From: an uncultured Bacteroides sp.
GTDB taxonomy: Bacteria; Bacteroidota; Bacteroidia; Bacteroidales; Bacteroidaceae
DNA: 64,000 bases
Direction of reading: 5' to 3'
NCBI RefSeq assembly: GCF_963677685.1
Contig: NZ_OY782186.1
Location: 620,001 to 684,000 of the forward strand
Position numbers and translations under genes: made by a program. Of the stretch, positions 51,188 through 59,684 are shown one piece after another (the stretch's first letter is position 1; each line of letters starts with the position of its first letter). Below the pieces are notes generated by a model. That model saw only the letters and a list, made by a program, of their open reading frames with translations. It searched no databases and was not told the DNA's origin.

Positions 51188-51904
51188 TTATTTCATGAGC
51201 CCGTTCTGTCCAAAAGGAGATGCATCATGGTTCTCATTTGTTTCTATTCTTTCTATAATTCCATCTTTGAGGCGGATGATTTTATTGGTTTGGTTGGCAA
51301 CTCCACTTTCATGTGTTACCACTACAATAGTCATACCCTCATCGTGCAATTGTTTGAGAATGTTTAGTACTTCTACAGATGTTTTACTGTCTAATGCTCC
51401 GGTGGGCTCATCTGCTAAGATAATTTGAGGTTGGGATATTAAGGCGCGAGCAATGGCAACACGTTGTTTTTGCCCGCCACTCATCTCGTTAGGCATATGG
51501 TGTGCCCAATCTTTTAATCCTAGACGATCCAGATATTCCATTGCAAGAATGTTTCTTTTCTTTCGGCTTATTCCTTGGTAAAAGAGAGGAAGTGCAACAT
51601 TTTCAACAGCGTTTTTGAATGAAATAAGGTTGAATGATTGAAAGATGAACCCGATCATTCTGTTACGGTATTCTGCAGCCTTCGTTTCGCTTAGATTTTT
51701 TATTAAAACATTGTTTAAATAATAATCTCCAGTATCATAGTTATCCAATATACCTAAGATATTAAGCATAGTAGATTTACCGGATCCTGAAGACCCCATA
51801 ATAGAAACATATTCTCCTTTTTCTATGTCAAGATTAATGCCTTTCAAAACGTGCAGTGGTGCCCCATTGTGGTAGGTCTTGTTAATGTCTTTTAAGTGTA
51901 TCAC
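51188..51904 (-). CDS. ABC transporter ATPase of the MacB/LolD type
   Basis: A 238-residue ATPase that powers the exporter. Walker A is GSSGSGKST (about 36-44), the signature is MSGGQKQRVAIARAL, Walker B is IILADEPTGALD, and the switch His is in VVVTHE. It is the first gene of the five-gene operon ATPase-permease-permease-adaptor-TolC. The promoter region 51905-52000 has only a weak -7 candidate (TACCTTAG on the minus strand near 51960). Confidence 0.93.
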   Translation of the reverse strand: MIHLKDINKTYHNGAPLHVLKGINLDIEKGEYVSIMGSSGSGKSTMLNILGILDNYDTGDYYLNNVLIKNLSETKAAEYRNRMIGFIFQSFNLISFKNAVENVALPLFYQGISRKKRNILAMEYLDRLGLKDWAHHMPNEMSGGQKQRVAIARALISQPQIILADEPTGALDSKTSVEVLNILKQLHDEGMTIVVVTHESGVANQTNKIIRLKDGIIERIETNENHDASPFGQNGLMK

Positions 51905-52078
51905 TGTTTCGTCGATTTAGTTTTAGATTTCTAATGATTTGTTATATTAGACGCACCTAAGGTATGAAAAGTTGCATAAAGGCTCTACTTTTTTTAAAAA
52001 ACATTTTGCGAACTCGATCTTCTTTGCGTAATTTGTGAGTTTGAATAGAACAATTAACTAACCCTTTAATAAAATATC

Positions 52079-53053
52079 ATGGTTACTAACATGGAAAAAA
52101 CCTACGTTGTAGGTATTGACATTGGCGGCACAAATACTGTCTTTGGTATTGTTGATGCGCGTGGAACAATTCTTGCCAGTGGGGCAGTAAAAACACAATC
52201 TTATTCTTCAGTAGAAGATTATGTGGATGAGGTATGCAAAAATCTTCTTCCTCTTATTGTGGCAAATGGAGGCATTCAAAAAATCAAAGGAATTGGCATT
52301 GGTGCTCCCAATGGTAATTATTATAGTGGGACAATTGAGTTTGCACCTAATTTGCCTTGGAAAGGTGTTATTCCTCTGGCTACTATGTTTGAGGATAAAT
52401 TAGGAGTACCTACTGCTTTAACAAATGATGCTAATGCTGCCGCTGTGGGTGAAATGACTTATGGTGTGGCAAGAGGTATGAAAGATTTTATAATGATCAC
52501 CTTAGGAACAGGTGTTGGAAGTGGAATTGTGATTAACGGGCAGGTGGTGTATGGACATGACGGCTTTGCCGGAGAATTGGGGCATGTAATTGTTCGTCGG
52601 GATCATGGTAGGCTATGTGGTTGTGGACGTGAAGGCTGCTTGGAAACTTATTGCTCGGCTACAGGAGTGGCTCGTACTGCTCGTGAACTGTTGGCTGCTC
52701 GTACGGATGTAAGTTTGCTTAGAAATATACCAGCAGAGAGTATCACATCTAAAGATGTATATGATGCTGCTGTACAAGGTGATGTTTTGGCTCAAGAGAT
52801 TTTCAATAAGACAGGAACTTTACTTGGTGAAGCTCTTGCCGATTTTATCGCTTTCTCCAGTCCAGAAGCTATTGTCTTGTTTGGTGGATTAGCTAAATCC
52901 GGAGATTATATAATGAAACCTATTCAGAAAGCAATTGATGATAACGTGTTGACTATCTTTAAGGGCAAGACAAAATTGCTTGTCTCTGAGTTAAAAGATT
53001 CTGATGCTGCTGTACTGGGTGCTAGTGCATTAGCTTGGGAGTTGAAAGATTAA
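52079..53053 (+). CDS. ROK-family glucokinase
   Basis: A 324-residue sugar kinase. The ATP-binding motif is VGIDIGGTNTVFG (about 11-23), the ROK middle region contains LTNDANAAAVGEMTYGVARG with the catalytic Asp, LGTGVGSGIVINGQVVYGHD and GELGHVIV, and the zinc-binding CGCGREGCLETYCS lies near residue 180. It phosphorylates glucose (or a related hexose) to the 6-phosphate; ROK enzymes replace hexokinase in Bacteroides. A second in-frame Met (residue 5) is an alternative start. The gene is monocistronic and divergent from the efflux operon. Confidence 0.88.
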   Translation: MVTNMEKTYVVGIDIGGTNTVFGIVDARGTILASGAVKTQSYSSVEDYVDEVCKNLLPLIVANGGIQKIKGIGIGAPNGNYYSGTIEFAPNLPWKGVIPLATMFEDKLGVPTALTNDANAAAVGEMTYGVARGMKDFIMITLGTGVGSGIVINGQVVYGHDGFAGELGHVIVRRDHGRLCGCGREGCLETYCSATGVARTARELLAARTDVSLLRNIPAESITSKDVYDAAVQGDVLAQEIFNKTGTLLGEALADFIAFSSPEAIVLFGGLAKSGDYIMKPIQKAIDDNVLTIFKGKTKLLVSELKDSDAAVLGASALAWELKD

Positions 53054-53068
53054 TCTTTGCTATAAAAT

Positions 53069-53098
53069 AAGTCATTGTATTTTTAAGTACAATGACTT
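53069..53098 (+). terminator. Terminator-like hairpin after the glucokinase gene
   Basis: AAGTCATTGTA (53069-53079) pairs with TACAATGACTT (53088-53098), an 11-bp perfect stem directly after the stop codon. Confidence 0.65.
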
Positions 53099-53108
53099 AG
53101 ATGGATAT

Positions 53109-53146
53109 AAAAAAAAGGAAATGTTGAAAAACATTTCCTTTTTTTT
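53109..53146. terminator. Bidirectional terminator between glucokinase and rplS
   Basis: A(n)GGAAATGTT pairs with AACATTTCCT(n) over 17 bp with a 4-base loop and A/T-runs on both sides (53109-53125 with 53130-53146). It serves both convergent genes. Confidence 0.85.
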
Positions 53147-53174
53147 ATGCTTAATTAAAAGAGGTTGATTGCGA

Positions 53175-53528
53175 TTAACCAAGAACTCTTTTTTCTTTAA
53201 TTCTAGCCTTTTTACCGGTAAGAGCACGTAGGTAGTATAATTTAGCACGACGAACTTTACCAACCTTGTTAACTTCAATTTTATCAATTGCTGGTGAATC
53301 CATTGGGAAAATTCTTTCTACGCCAATAGTTCCTGACATTTTGCGTACAGTGAAGCGTTTTTTGTCTCCGTGTCCTGCTATTTTAATAACAACTCCGCGA
53401 TACAACTGTACACGTTCTTTGCTACCTTCAATAATACGATATGCTACTGTAATAGTGTCACCTGCTTTAAAGCTGGGATGTTGCTTTCCGGTAGCAAATG
53501 CTTCTTCTGCAATTTTAATTAAATCCAT
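53175..53528 (-). CDS. rplS: 50S ribosomal protein L19
   Basis: A 117-residue ribosomal protein at the 30S-50S interface. The L19 signature is readable: [20 protein letters not shown], then [20 protein letters not shown], then [20 protein letters not shown], then [20 protein letters not shown]. The length is normal for the family. It stands alone here, without the rpsP-rimM-trmD neighbours common in other phyla, which fits Bacteroidetes. Confidence 0.97.
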   Translation of the reverse strand: MDLIKIAEEAFATGKQHPSFKAGDTITVAYRIIEGSKERVQLYRGVVIKIAGHGDKKRFTVRKMSGTIGVERIFPMDSPAIDKIEVNKVGKVRRAKLYYLRALTGKKARIKEKRVLG

Positions 53529-53613
53529 TTTTGCTATTATTAAATTGTTTTATCGATACAACGCAACATATCAAATAACTCTTCTTTTTGACAGCGATTG
53601 CGCGAAAGCGGTG

Positions 53614-53645
53614 CAAAGGAACGAATTTTTTATTAGATAGCCAAA
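53614..53645 (-). promoter_or_regulatory. Promoter of rplS
   Basis: On the minus strand TTTG (53645-53642) is followed after 20 bases by TTCCTTTG (53621-53614), close to the Bacteroides -33/-7 pair with one mismatch. The leader to the rplS ATG would be about 80 bases. Confidence 0.5.
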
Positions 53646-53768
53646 AAAACGCTAATATATTCTTGCTTTCACTTGCTCTGGAATCTAAAAAAGTACAGAT
53701 AAAAGATAACTGATGCAAATCTTGTGAATGAGGAGCATTAAATGGAGGGAGAGTAAAAGAGAATATCT

Positions 53769-53776
53769 TATATTTG
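53769..53776 (+). promoter_or_regulatory. -7 element of the 5'-nucleotidase gene pair
   Basis: TATATTTG, an exact TAnnTTTG match, lies 22 bases before the ATG at 53799. Confidence 0.55.
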
Positions 53777-53798
53777 TGACTTTATATATCATAACAGT

Positions 53799-54566
53799 AT
53801 GAAACATTATTATTTAAATTATTCTTTAGGAGCATTCTTGGTTCTGCTTCTTGCTTTTTCTTCTTGTAGCTCACCTTATGAGTTAACGAAAATAGAGGGT
53901 AGTCGAATAGAGATATCTTCTAAGTGGGATGCGCATCCTGATGAACAGGCTGTGGCGATATTAGCTCCTTATAAAGCGCGAATAGATAGTGTAATGACCC
54001 CTGTTATTGGGCGAAGCGCAATGAATATGAAGGCAGCTCGTCCGGAAAGCTTATTATCGAACTTAGTGGCGGATGTGCTACGGGATGCGGCAAAACCTTA
54101 TTTAGGCAAACCTGCGGATGTTGGAGTGACAAATGTAGGAGGATTGCGCAGCTCATTGAGTGCAGGTGATATAGCCTACAGTAATATCTATGAAATATTG
54201 CCTTTTGAAAACTCTCTTTGTATTGTTACGATGAAAGGAACTGCTTTGAGAGCTTTGATGGAAAATATTGCCGCTTCCGGTGGTGAAGGGGTAAGTAATG
54301 TACGTCTGGTTATATCGAAAGATGGGAAATTGTTGTCAGCTCTGGTTAATGGGAAAGAGATAGAGGATAATCGCCTTTACGAAGTGGCTACGGTAGATTA
54401 CTTATCTGAAGGGAATGATAATATGGTAGCCTTTTTACAAGGGGAGAAAAAGGTCTGTCCGGAAGGAGTTACACTAAGAAATATCTTTTTGGATTATGTA
54501 AAAAGGCAGACAGCGGCAGGGAAGGAGATAACTTCTAAGGTAGATGGTCGTATAACTGTGAAATAA
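53799..54566 (+). CDS. 5'-nucleotidase C-terminal-domain lipoprotein
   Basis: A 255-residue predicted lipoprotein (lipobox AFSSC near residue 23). It consists only of the 5'-nucleotidase C-terminal domain: SLLSNLVADVLRDAAKPYLG, DVGVTNVGGLRSSLSAGDIA, IYEILPFENSLCIVTMKG, and YEVATVDYLSEGNDNM. This part binds the nucleoside in UshA-type enzymes. The metallophosphatase part is encoded by the next gene, 37 bases on. The two thus look like a split 5'-nucleotidase with order reversed relative to the usual fused protein; they probably act together in the periplasm or at the cell surface. Confidence 0.88.
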   Translation: MKHYYLNYSLGAFLVLLLAFSSCSSPYELTKIEGSRIEISSKWDAHPDEQAVAILAPYKARIDSVMTPVIGRSAMNMKAARPESLLSNLVADVLRDAAKPYLGKPADVGVTNVGGLRSSLSAGDIAYSNIYEILPFENSLCIVTMKGTALRALMENIAASGGEGVSNVRLVISKDGKLLSALVNGKEIEDNRLYEVATVDYLSEGNDNMVAFLQGEKKVCPEGVTLRNIFLDYVKRQTAAGKEITSKVDGRITVK

Positions 54567-54603
54567 GGTCAATAATAGGTTATAATATTAGGAAAATAAC
54601 AAA

Positions 54604-55485
54604 ATGAAAAAAAATATTTTTGTATCAATACGAAGATCGTTGCCGGCTATTGGCTTGCTACTGATTCTCTCATTTCCTGCTGATGCACAGCACACTAAGA
54701 TAATCACTATCCTTCATACGAATGATACGCATAGCCGTATTGAACCTGTTGAGGCGAATTCTCCTGATGCTCGTATTGCCGGGAAAGGTGGTTTTGTACG
54801 TAGAGCTACTTGTATTGACCGAATACGTCAGGAAAAACCGGATTTACTCTTGTTTGATTGCGGAGACTTTTCTCAAGGTACTCCTTATTATAATATGTTT
54901 AAGGGGGAAGTGGAAATAAAGCTTATGAACTGCATGAAGTATGATGCTGGGATTATTGGAAATCATGAGTTCGATTTTGGCTTGGAAAATATGGCTCGGT
55001 TATTCAGAATGGCTAATTACCCTATTGTTTGTACTAATTATGATGTGAAAGGCACGGTGCTTGAGGGGTTGGTGAAACCTTATATCATTATTCATCGGGA
55101 TGGTTTGAAGATTGGCGTTTTTGGACTTGGACCGAAATTAGAAGGTTTGGTGCAAGCTGATAAATGTGCAGGCGTAGTTTATAACGATCCGATAAAGGCG
55201 GCAAATGAGATGGCTGCTTTTTTGAAAAAACAAAAGCAATGCGACGCTGTTGTCTGTTTATCACATTTGGGATACGAACAATCATCTCCGGATAATCCGG
55301 CGTGTGATGTTAACTTGGTACGAGAGACAAGCAACATTGATGTTGTACTAGGTGGACATTCGCACACATTTCTTGAAAAGCCGGTTTTCTATCCTAATGC
55401 TGAAGGAAAAAATGTTCCTATCTCGCAGATGGGAAGCCGGGGCGTTTTTATAGGACGAATGGATTTGGTATTTGAACAAAAATAA
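54604..55485 (+). CDS. 5'-nucleotidase metallophosphatase domain protein
   Basis: A 293-residue secreted protein with signal peptide (ending ADAQ, about 29). It is a calcineurin-like phosphoesterase with the UshA/5'-nucleotidase N-domain motifs: ILHTNDTHSRIEP (metal ligands), LLFDCGDFSQGTPYY, GIIGNHEFDFG, VCLSHLGYE and VVLGGHSHTF. It lacks the C-terminal nucleoside-binding domain, which is supplied by the preceding gene. It is followed 39 bases later by the GH3-serine hydrolase gene, suggesting an envelope-salvage operon. Confidence 0.92.
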   Translation: MKKNIFVSIRRSLPAIGLLLILSFPADAQHTKIITILHTNDTHSRIEPVEANSPDARIAGKGGFVRRATCIDRIRQEKPDLLLFDCGDFSQGTPYYNMFKGEVEIKLMNCMKYDAGIIGNHEFDFGLENMARLFRMANYPIVCTNYDVKGTVLEGLVKPYIIIHRDGLKIGVFGLGPKLEGLVQADKCAGVVYNDPIKAANEMAAFLKKQKQCDAVVCLSHLGYEQSSPDNPACDVNLVRETSNIDVVLGGHSHTFLEKPVFYPNAEGKNVPISQMGSRGVFIGRMDLVFEQK

Positions 55486-55524
55486 AATAATTTCTTTAAA
55501 AATTAGAGATCCGAAATATACGAA

Positions 55525-58518
55525 ATGAATAGAAAGAAATCATACCTTTTATTATTGGTATTTATATTAATAGCTTCGTGCCAACTTTATGCACAGGTTG
55601 ACCCGTTGCTTCTTTACAAAGCTGAACAGGATAAAAAATGTAAAGAATGGGTGGAGTCGCACTTAAAGCAGATGAGCCTGAAAGAGAAGGTAGGACAACT
55701 TTTTATTTATACGATCGCTCCGAATCGAAGTAGAAGAAATATAGCTCTGCTAAATGATGCAGTGCGTACTTATAAAGTTGGCGCTTTGCTCTTTTCCGGC
55801 GGGCGACTTGCTAGCCAGGCTATTTTGACGAATCAGGCGCAGCGAATGGCTCGAATTCCCTTGATGATCACCTTTGATGGGGAATGGGGACTCTCAATGC
55901 GCCTGAAAGGTACTCCTGTTTTTCCAAAAAATATGGTGTTGGGGTGTATCCAGGATGATCATTTGATCTATGAATATGGTCGGGAAATGGCGCGTGAATG
56001 CAAAGAATTAGGAGTGCAGGTTAACTTTGCACCAGTGGCTGATGTGAATATCAATCCTAAGAACCCGGTGATAAATGTGCGCTCTTTTGGTGAAAATCCG
56101 ATGAGGGTAGCGGACAAAGTTGTGGCTTATGCTTCGGGTTTGGAGAGTGGAAAAGTACTTTCTGTGGCTAAGCATTTTCCCGGTCATGGTGATACGGATG
56201 TTGATTCTCACAAAGCTTTACCTGTTTTACCTTTCACGCGTGAAAGATTGGATAGCGTTGAACTTTATCCCTTTAAAGAAATGATCCGCGCGGGACTGAG
56301 TGGTATTATGGTGGGGCATTTACAAGTTCCTATTTTTGATCCTGTCGGCAAATTACCCTCTTCGCTTTCTCATAACATTGTTTATAACTTGCTTACTGAA
56401 GAGATGGCCTTTAAAGGGCTTATCTTTACGGATGCATTGGCTATGAGAGGTGTATCTTCTGCTGAGCATGTTTGCTTGCAAGCTTTAAAAGCGGGCAATG
56501 ATATGGTTCTCGCACCACATAATCTGAAGAAGGAGATCAATAGTGTATTGCTAGCCATCAAGAAAGGAGAATTTAGTGAACAAGAAGTGGAGGAGCGTTG
56601 CCGCAAAGTTCTTATGTATAAATATGCTCTAGGTTTGAGTCAGCGACCTCATATTAGATTGGCGGGACTTGAAAGACGTATTAATACTCCTCAGACTCGT
56701 GATTTGATACGTCGTTTAGATTTGGCTGCTGTCACTTTACTTAAAAATAAGAATCATGTATTGCCGTTACATCCGGATGTAGAGAAAGTTGCTGTATTGA
56801 ATGTCGGTAAAGTAAAAGCGATTCAAGCGTTTACGTCACAATTGAATAAGTATGTGTCGGTTGCTCAATTTAACTTGCGCTCTGGAATGTCAAAAGCCCA
56901 ACAGATGGCTTTGCGTGACTCGCTAGGCAAATATAGAAGGATTATTGTTCCTGTAACAGAGAAACGTTTAGCGCCTTATCAATCTTTTTTTGCTGACTTC
57001 GCGCCTAAAGTGCCGGTGGTTTATGTCTTCTTCACTCCAGCTAAATTAATGTCGCAAATTCATCGAGCTGTTTCTGTTGCCTCTTCCGTTGTATTGGGAC
57101 ATACTGTTAATGAGGATGTAGAAGTACATATTGCCGATTTGCTTTTTGGTAAGGCCTCTGCCGACGGACGTTTGTCTGCTAGTATTGGCGGATTATTCAA
57201 GTCCGGTGAGGGAATAACTCTTACTCCTTCTACTCCCTATTATTTTGTCCCCGAAGAGTATGGCTTGAATTCAACAGTTTTAAACCGTATAGATAGTATC
57301 GCTCTGAAGGGCATTCAAGAGCAAGCTTATCCGGGTTGCCAAGTTGTAGTCTTAAAGAATGGGCGGACGATGTACGATAAATGTTTTGGAACGTATACTT
57401 ATGATGGTGCTCGGCAGGTAGAACCTAATGATTTGTATGATTTGGCTTCTTTATCAAAAACGACGGGTACTTTGCTCGCTGTTATGAAATTGTACGATAA
57501 AGGTCGCTTCAGTTTGTCTGATAGAATTGCAGATTATTTGCCATTCTTAAAAGGAACGAATAAAACCAAGATAACCATTAGAGAACTTTTGCTTCATCAG
57601 TCAGGTTTGCCCGCTGGATTGGTATTCTATCAAGATGCCATAGATAAGAAAAGTTATAAAGGAAGGCTCTTTAGAAATCGAAAGGATGCTTTGCATACCG
57701 CACAAGTAGGGTCTAATACTTTTGCTCAGACAGGGTTCCGCTTCAAGGAAGGGTTAGTTTCTTCGATAGGTGAAGGAGATTATACCTTGCATGTGGCGGA
57801 TAGTCTTTGGGTGCATAAATCATTTAAGAATGTGATGTTGAAGAAGATTGCGAATGCTCCGCTCAAAGGGAAAAAATATGTTTATAGCTGCTTGAACTTT
57901 ATCTTATTGCAGCAGTTAGTGGAGCAACTTGCGGGTATGTCTATGGATAAATATCTGTCGCAAGAGTTTTATGAGCCGATGAAACTTGAACATACTGCTT
58001 ATCTGCCTTTGCGTTATTTCAAAAAAGAGGAGATTGTTCCCTCTACTATTGATCGTTTCTTGAGGAAATGCACACTGCAAGGTTATGTACATGATGAATC
58101 TGCTGCTTTTATAGGATGTGTATCGGGTAATGCCGGACTCTTCTCTACGGCTCAGGATGTAGCTCGTGTTTACCAGATGCTTTTAAATGGTGGAGAACTT
58201 GATGGGAAACGTTATCTGAGTAAGGAAACTTGCCGTTTGTTTACTACAGAGACATCAAAGATCAGTCGTCGGGGGTTAGGATTTGATAAACCGGGATTAA
58301 AAGGCGAGCGTTATACTCCTTGTGCTCCTCTGGCTCCATCTTCTGTCTATGGTCATACCGGTTTTACTGGCACTTGCGTATGGGTTGATCCTGATAATGA
58401 ATTGGTTTATGTATTCTTGAGTAATCGTACTTATCCGCATGCTTGGGTAAATAAGCTCTCTAAACTTGAAATTCGTGAACGTATTCAGGAAACACTTTAT
58501 CAGGCTTTGATGAAGTAG
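55525..58518 (+). CDS. GH3 (NagZ-like) - serine hydrolase (beta-lactamase-fold) fusion
   Basis: A 997-residue secreted two-enzyme fusion with signal peptide (ending LYAQ, about 24). Residues about 35-590 are a GH3 enzyme: the NagZ-like motif KHFPGHGDTDVDSHKALP (near 215) carries the His-Asp pair used as acid/base, and FTDALAMRGV holds the nucleophile Asp. Residues about 600-997 are a class C beta-lactamase-fold serine hydrolase: nucleophile Ser642 in SLSK (Ser642-Lys645), HTG at 944-946 as the KTG equivalent. The middle motif reads Y787-S-C instead of Y-x-N. Such fusions could clip muropeptides: the GH3 part removing GlcNAc, the hydrolase part acting on the peptide or ester. It is the last gene of a plausible operon with the nucleotidase pair. 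Confidence 0.88.
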   Translation: MNRKKSYLLLLVFILIASCQLYAQVDPLLLYKAEQDKKCKEWVESHLKQMSLKEKVGQLFIYTIAPNRSRRNIALLNDAVRTYKVGALLFSGGRLASQAILTNQAQRMARIPLMITFDGEWGLSMRLKGTPVFPKNMVLGCIQDDHLIYEYGREMARECKELGVQVNFAPVADVNINPKNPVINVRSFGENPMRVADKVVAYASGLESGKVLSVAKHFPGHGDTDVDSHKALPVLPFTRERLDSVELYPFKEMIRAGLSGIMVGHLQVPIFDPVGKLPSSLSHNIVYNLLTEEMAFKGLIFTDALAMRGVSSAEHVCLQALKAGNDMVLAPHNLKKEINSVLLAIKKGEFSEQEVEERCRKVLMYKYALGLSQRPHIRLAGLERRINTPQTRDLIRRLDLAAVTLLKNKNHVLPLHPDVEKVAVLNVGKVKAIQAFTSQLNKYVSVAQFNLRSGMSKAQQMALRDSLGKYRRIIVPVTEKRLAPYQSFFADFAPKVPVVYVFFTPAKLMSQIHRAVSVASSVVLGHTVNEDVEVHIADLLFGKASADGRLSASIGGLFKSGEGITLTPSTPYYFVPEEYGLNSTVLNRIDSIALKGIQEQAYPGCQVVVLKNGRTMYDKCFGTYTYDGARQVEPNDLYDLASLSKTTGTLLAVMKLYDKGRFSLSDRIADYLPFLKGTNKTKITIRELLLHQSGLPAGLVFYQDAIDKKSYKGRLFRNRKDALHTAQVGSNTFAQTGFRFKEGLVSSIGEGDYTLHVADSLWVHKSFKNVMLKKIANAPLKGKKYVYSCLNFILLQQLVEQLAGMSMDKYLSQEFYEPMKLEHTAYLPLRYFKKEEIVPSTIDRFLRKCTLQGYVHDESAAFIGCVSGNAGLFSTAQDVARVYQMLLNGGELDGKRYLSKETCRLFTTETSKISRRGLGFDKPGLKGERYTPCAPLAPSSVYGHTGFTGTCVWVDPDNELVYVFLSNRTYPHAWVNKLSKLEIRERIQETLYQALMK

Positions 58519-58659
58519 ACATTGAGAAGGCTTTAAGTTTCTATATATTGCTATCGCTTTGTATAGAATACTTGTATACTACTTGTTCAACTTCATAAAT
58601 GTAGCTGAACTTTAAGTGTTGTTTATAGTAAGATTAAGCTAATTTCATGGGATCTTCTT

Positions 58660-58749
58660 CTCGTTCCTCGTATGTAGATTCTGTACTTCCCTCATGGAAT
58701 CCGAAGAGACTTCATGTGTGGTCTGTTGAGACTCCACACGTGGAACGAG
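58660..58749 (+). repeat. Structured 22-bp phased element between convergent genes
   Basis: Four 22-bp units (from 58662, 58684, 58706, 58728) show related dyads. Units 3 and 4 both begin GAGACT and agree at 13 of 22 positions; earlier units are more diverged. Units 3 and 4 also form a hairpin (CATGTGTGG at 58713-58721 with CCACACGTG at 58734-58742), and CTCGTTCC (58660-58667) pairs with GGAACGAG (58742-58749) as an outer stem. It lies between the GH3-fusion gene and the convergent marR-like gene. The remaining parts of this 330-base gap hold no gene. It might be a small RNA, a bidirectional RNA structure or a decayed relative of the array near rhaB. Confidence 0.5.
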
Positions 58750-58849
58750 ATGCTTGTGGCTTTTAAAAGGGAAAATTATTATAGAAAAGAGAGATATTAA
58801 AGCAGTAGGATAGATAAGATGAGTAGCTTCTCTCTAGCTTCATATTGTG

Positions 58850-59209
58850 TTATTTCTTTGCAAACAATGGTTGCAGAAGTTCGGGTATCACTACTTTTTC
58901 ACATCCCAAATCTTCCAACCGCTTTTTCCCAATAGGGGTTAAGCTGAAAAACATCTGGCGTTTATCTGTAGATCCCAACTCGCGTTCAATCAGTCCTTTT
59001 TCTTCAACAGAACGTATAACCTTGGAAGCATGAGATGTTTTCATCTCAGTACGTTCAGCTATGGAACTCGATGTGAGGGGTTTTTTCGCTTCGTTGAGCG
59101 TGCAGAGAACCATGGCTTCATTGAGTGATACTTGATATGCTTTTTCAAATTCTGCTTCGAAAGATGAAATAGCTTTGTAGATATCTCGCATGGTGCATAT
59201 TGATTTCAT
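58850..59209 (-). CDS. MarR-family regulator
   Basis: A 119-residue winged-helix regulator. The core reads VSLNEAMVLCTLNEAKKPLT, SSSIAERTEMKTSHASKVIR, SVEEKGLIERELGSTDKRQM, the last with the wing DKRQ motif of MarR proteins. It is shorter than usual (about 140) because the N- and C-terminal dimer helices are reduced. An internal Met at residue 7 could be the start. No partner gene is on its strand nearby; the PepSY gene is divergent, 475 bases away. The ligand is unknown. Confidence 0.88.
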   Translation of the reverse strand: MKSICTMRDIYKAISSFEAEFEKAYQVSLNEAMVLCTLNEAKKPLTSSSIAERTEMKTSHASKVIRSVEEKGLIERELGSTDKRQMFFSLTPIGKKRLEDLGCEKVVIPELLQPLFAKK

Positions 59210-59285
59210 ACTCGTTCGTCTTTTTTCTTTTTGTGAGTTAAATGCTCAATAAATAGCTCTATTTTTTTGAGTGTAAAGATGGCGC

Positions 59286-59293
59286 CAAAGTTA
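59286..59293 (-). promoter_or_regulatory. -7 element of the marR-type gene
   Basis: The minus strand reads TAACTTTG (TAnnTTTG), 77 bases before the ATG at 59209. The leader contains TGAG/CTCA arms (59234-59248) that could be a weak operator. Confidence 0.4.
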
Positions 59294-59613
59294 CGTAAAT
59301 ATTTTAGATCTTTAGTCGCCTAGCTTAAAAAAGTGATATTGCTTCTGTCGCTATACTTACTTATTATCGTTAATGAATAAAGCTACTTTTCTTTTCCTTT
59401 CTATGGTAAAAGTATAAATTTTCTTTTGAACTTCTTGCTAAAAAATAATCGATTTACGCTATAGAGAAGCAATAGTTAAGACGTTGTTGGGTAGAAAGTT
59501 TGGGTGGCCTTGTGTGTGACTTTAATCTTTGTTCTAATTGTAGGAAGGAGCTTTACTGATTTGAATATAAAACAGATTTCTTTTTTACTTTTTTGTGAAT
59601 TTTTTATTGAAGT
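59294..59613. other. Intergenic region without recognised gene
   Basis: About 320 AT-rich bases between divergent promoters. It holds a 16-base sequence (59364-59379) that is the exact reverse complement of one at 13589-13604 near the rhaB array. No ORF or strong hairpin is seen. Confidence 0.4.
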
Positions 59614-59614
59614 A

Positions 59615-59644
59615 TTGCCGCTTAAATGTGTTTGTATATCTTTG
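59615..59644 (+). promoter_or_regulatory. Promoter of the PepSY membrane protein gene
   Basis: TTG (59615-59617) is followed after 19 bases by TATCTTTG (59637-59644), one of the best -33/-7 pairs in the window. The predicted transcript start lies just before 59661, which favours the ATG at 59685. Confidence 0.6.
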
Positions 59645-59684
59645 TCTTAGTTCATTTTGAATGTGTATTATTAATAGAAAAAGA

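Noticed and set aside
51188..51428. Plus-strand ORFs opposite the ABC ATPase gene
   Set aside because: They are shadows of conserved ATPase codons (Walker B and switch regions) on the other strand.
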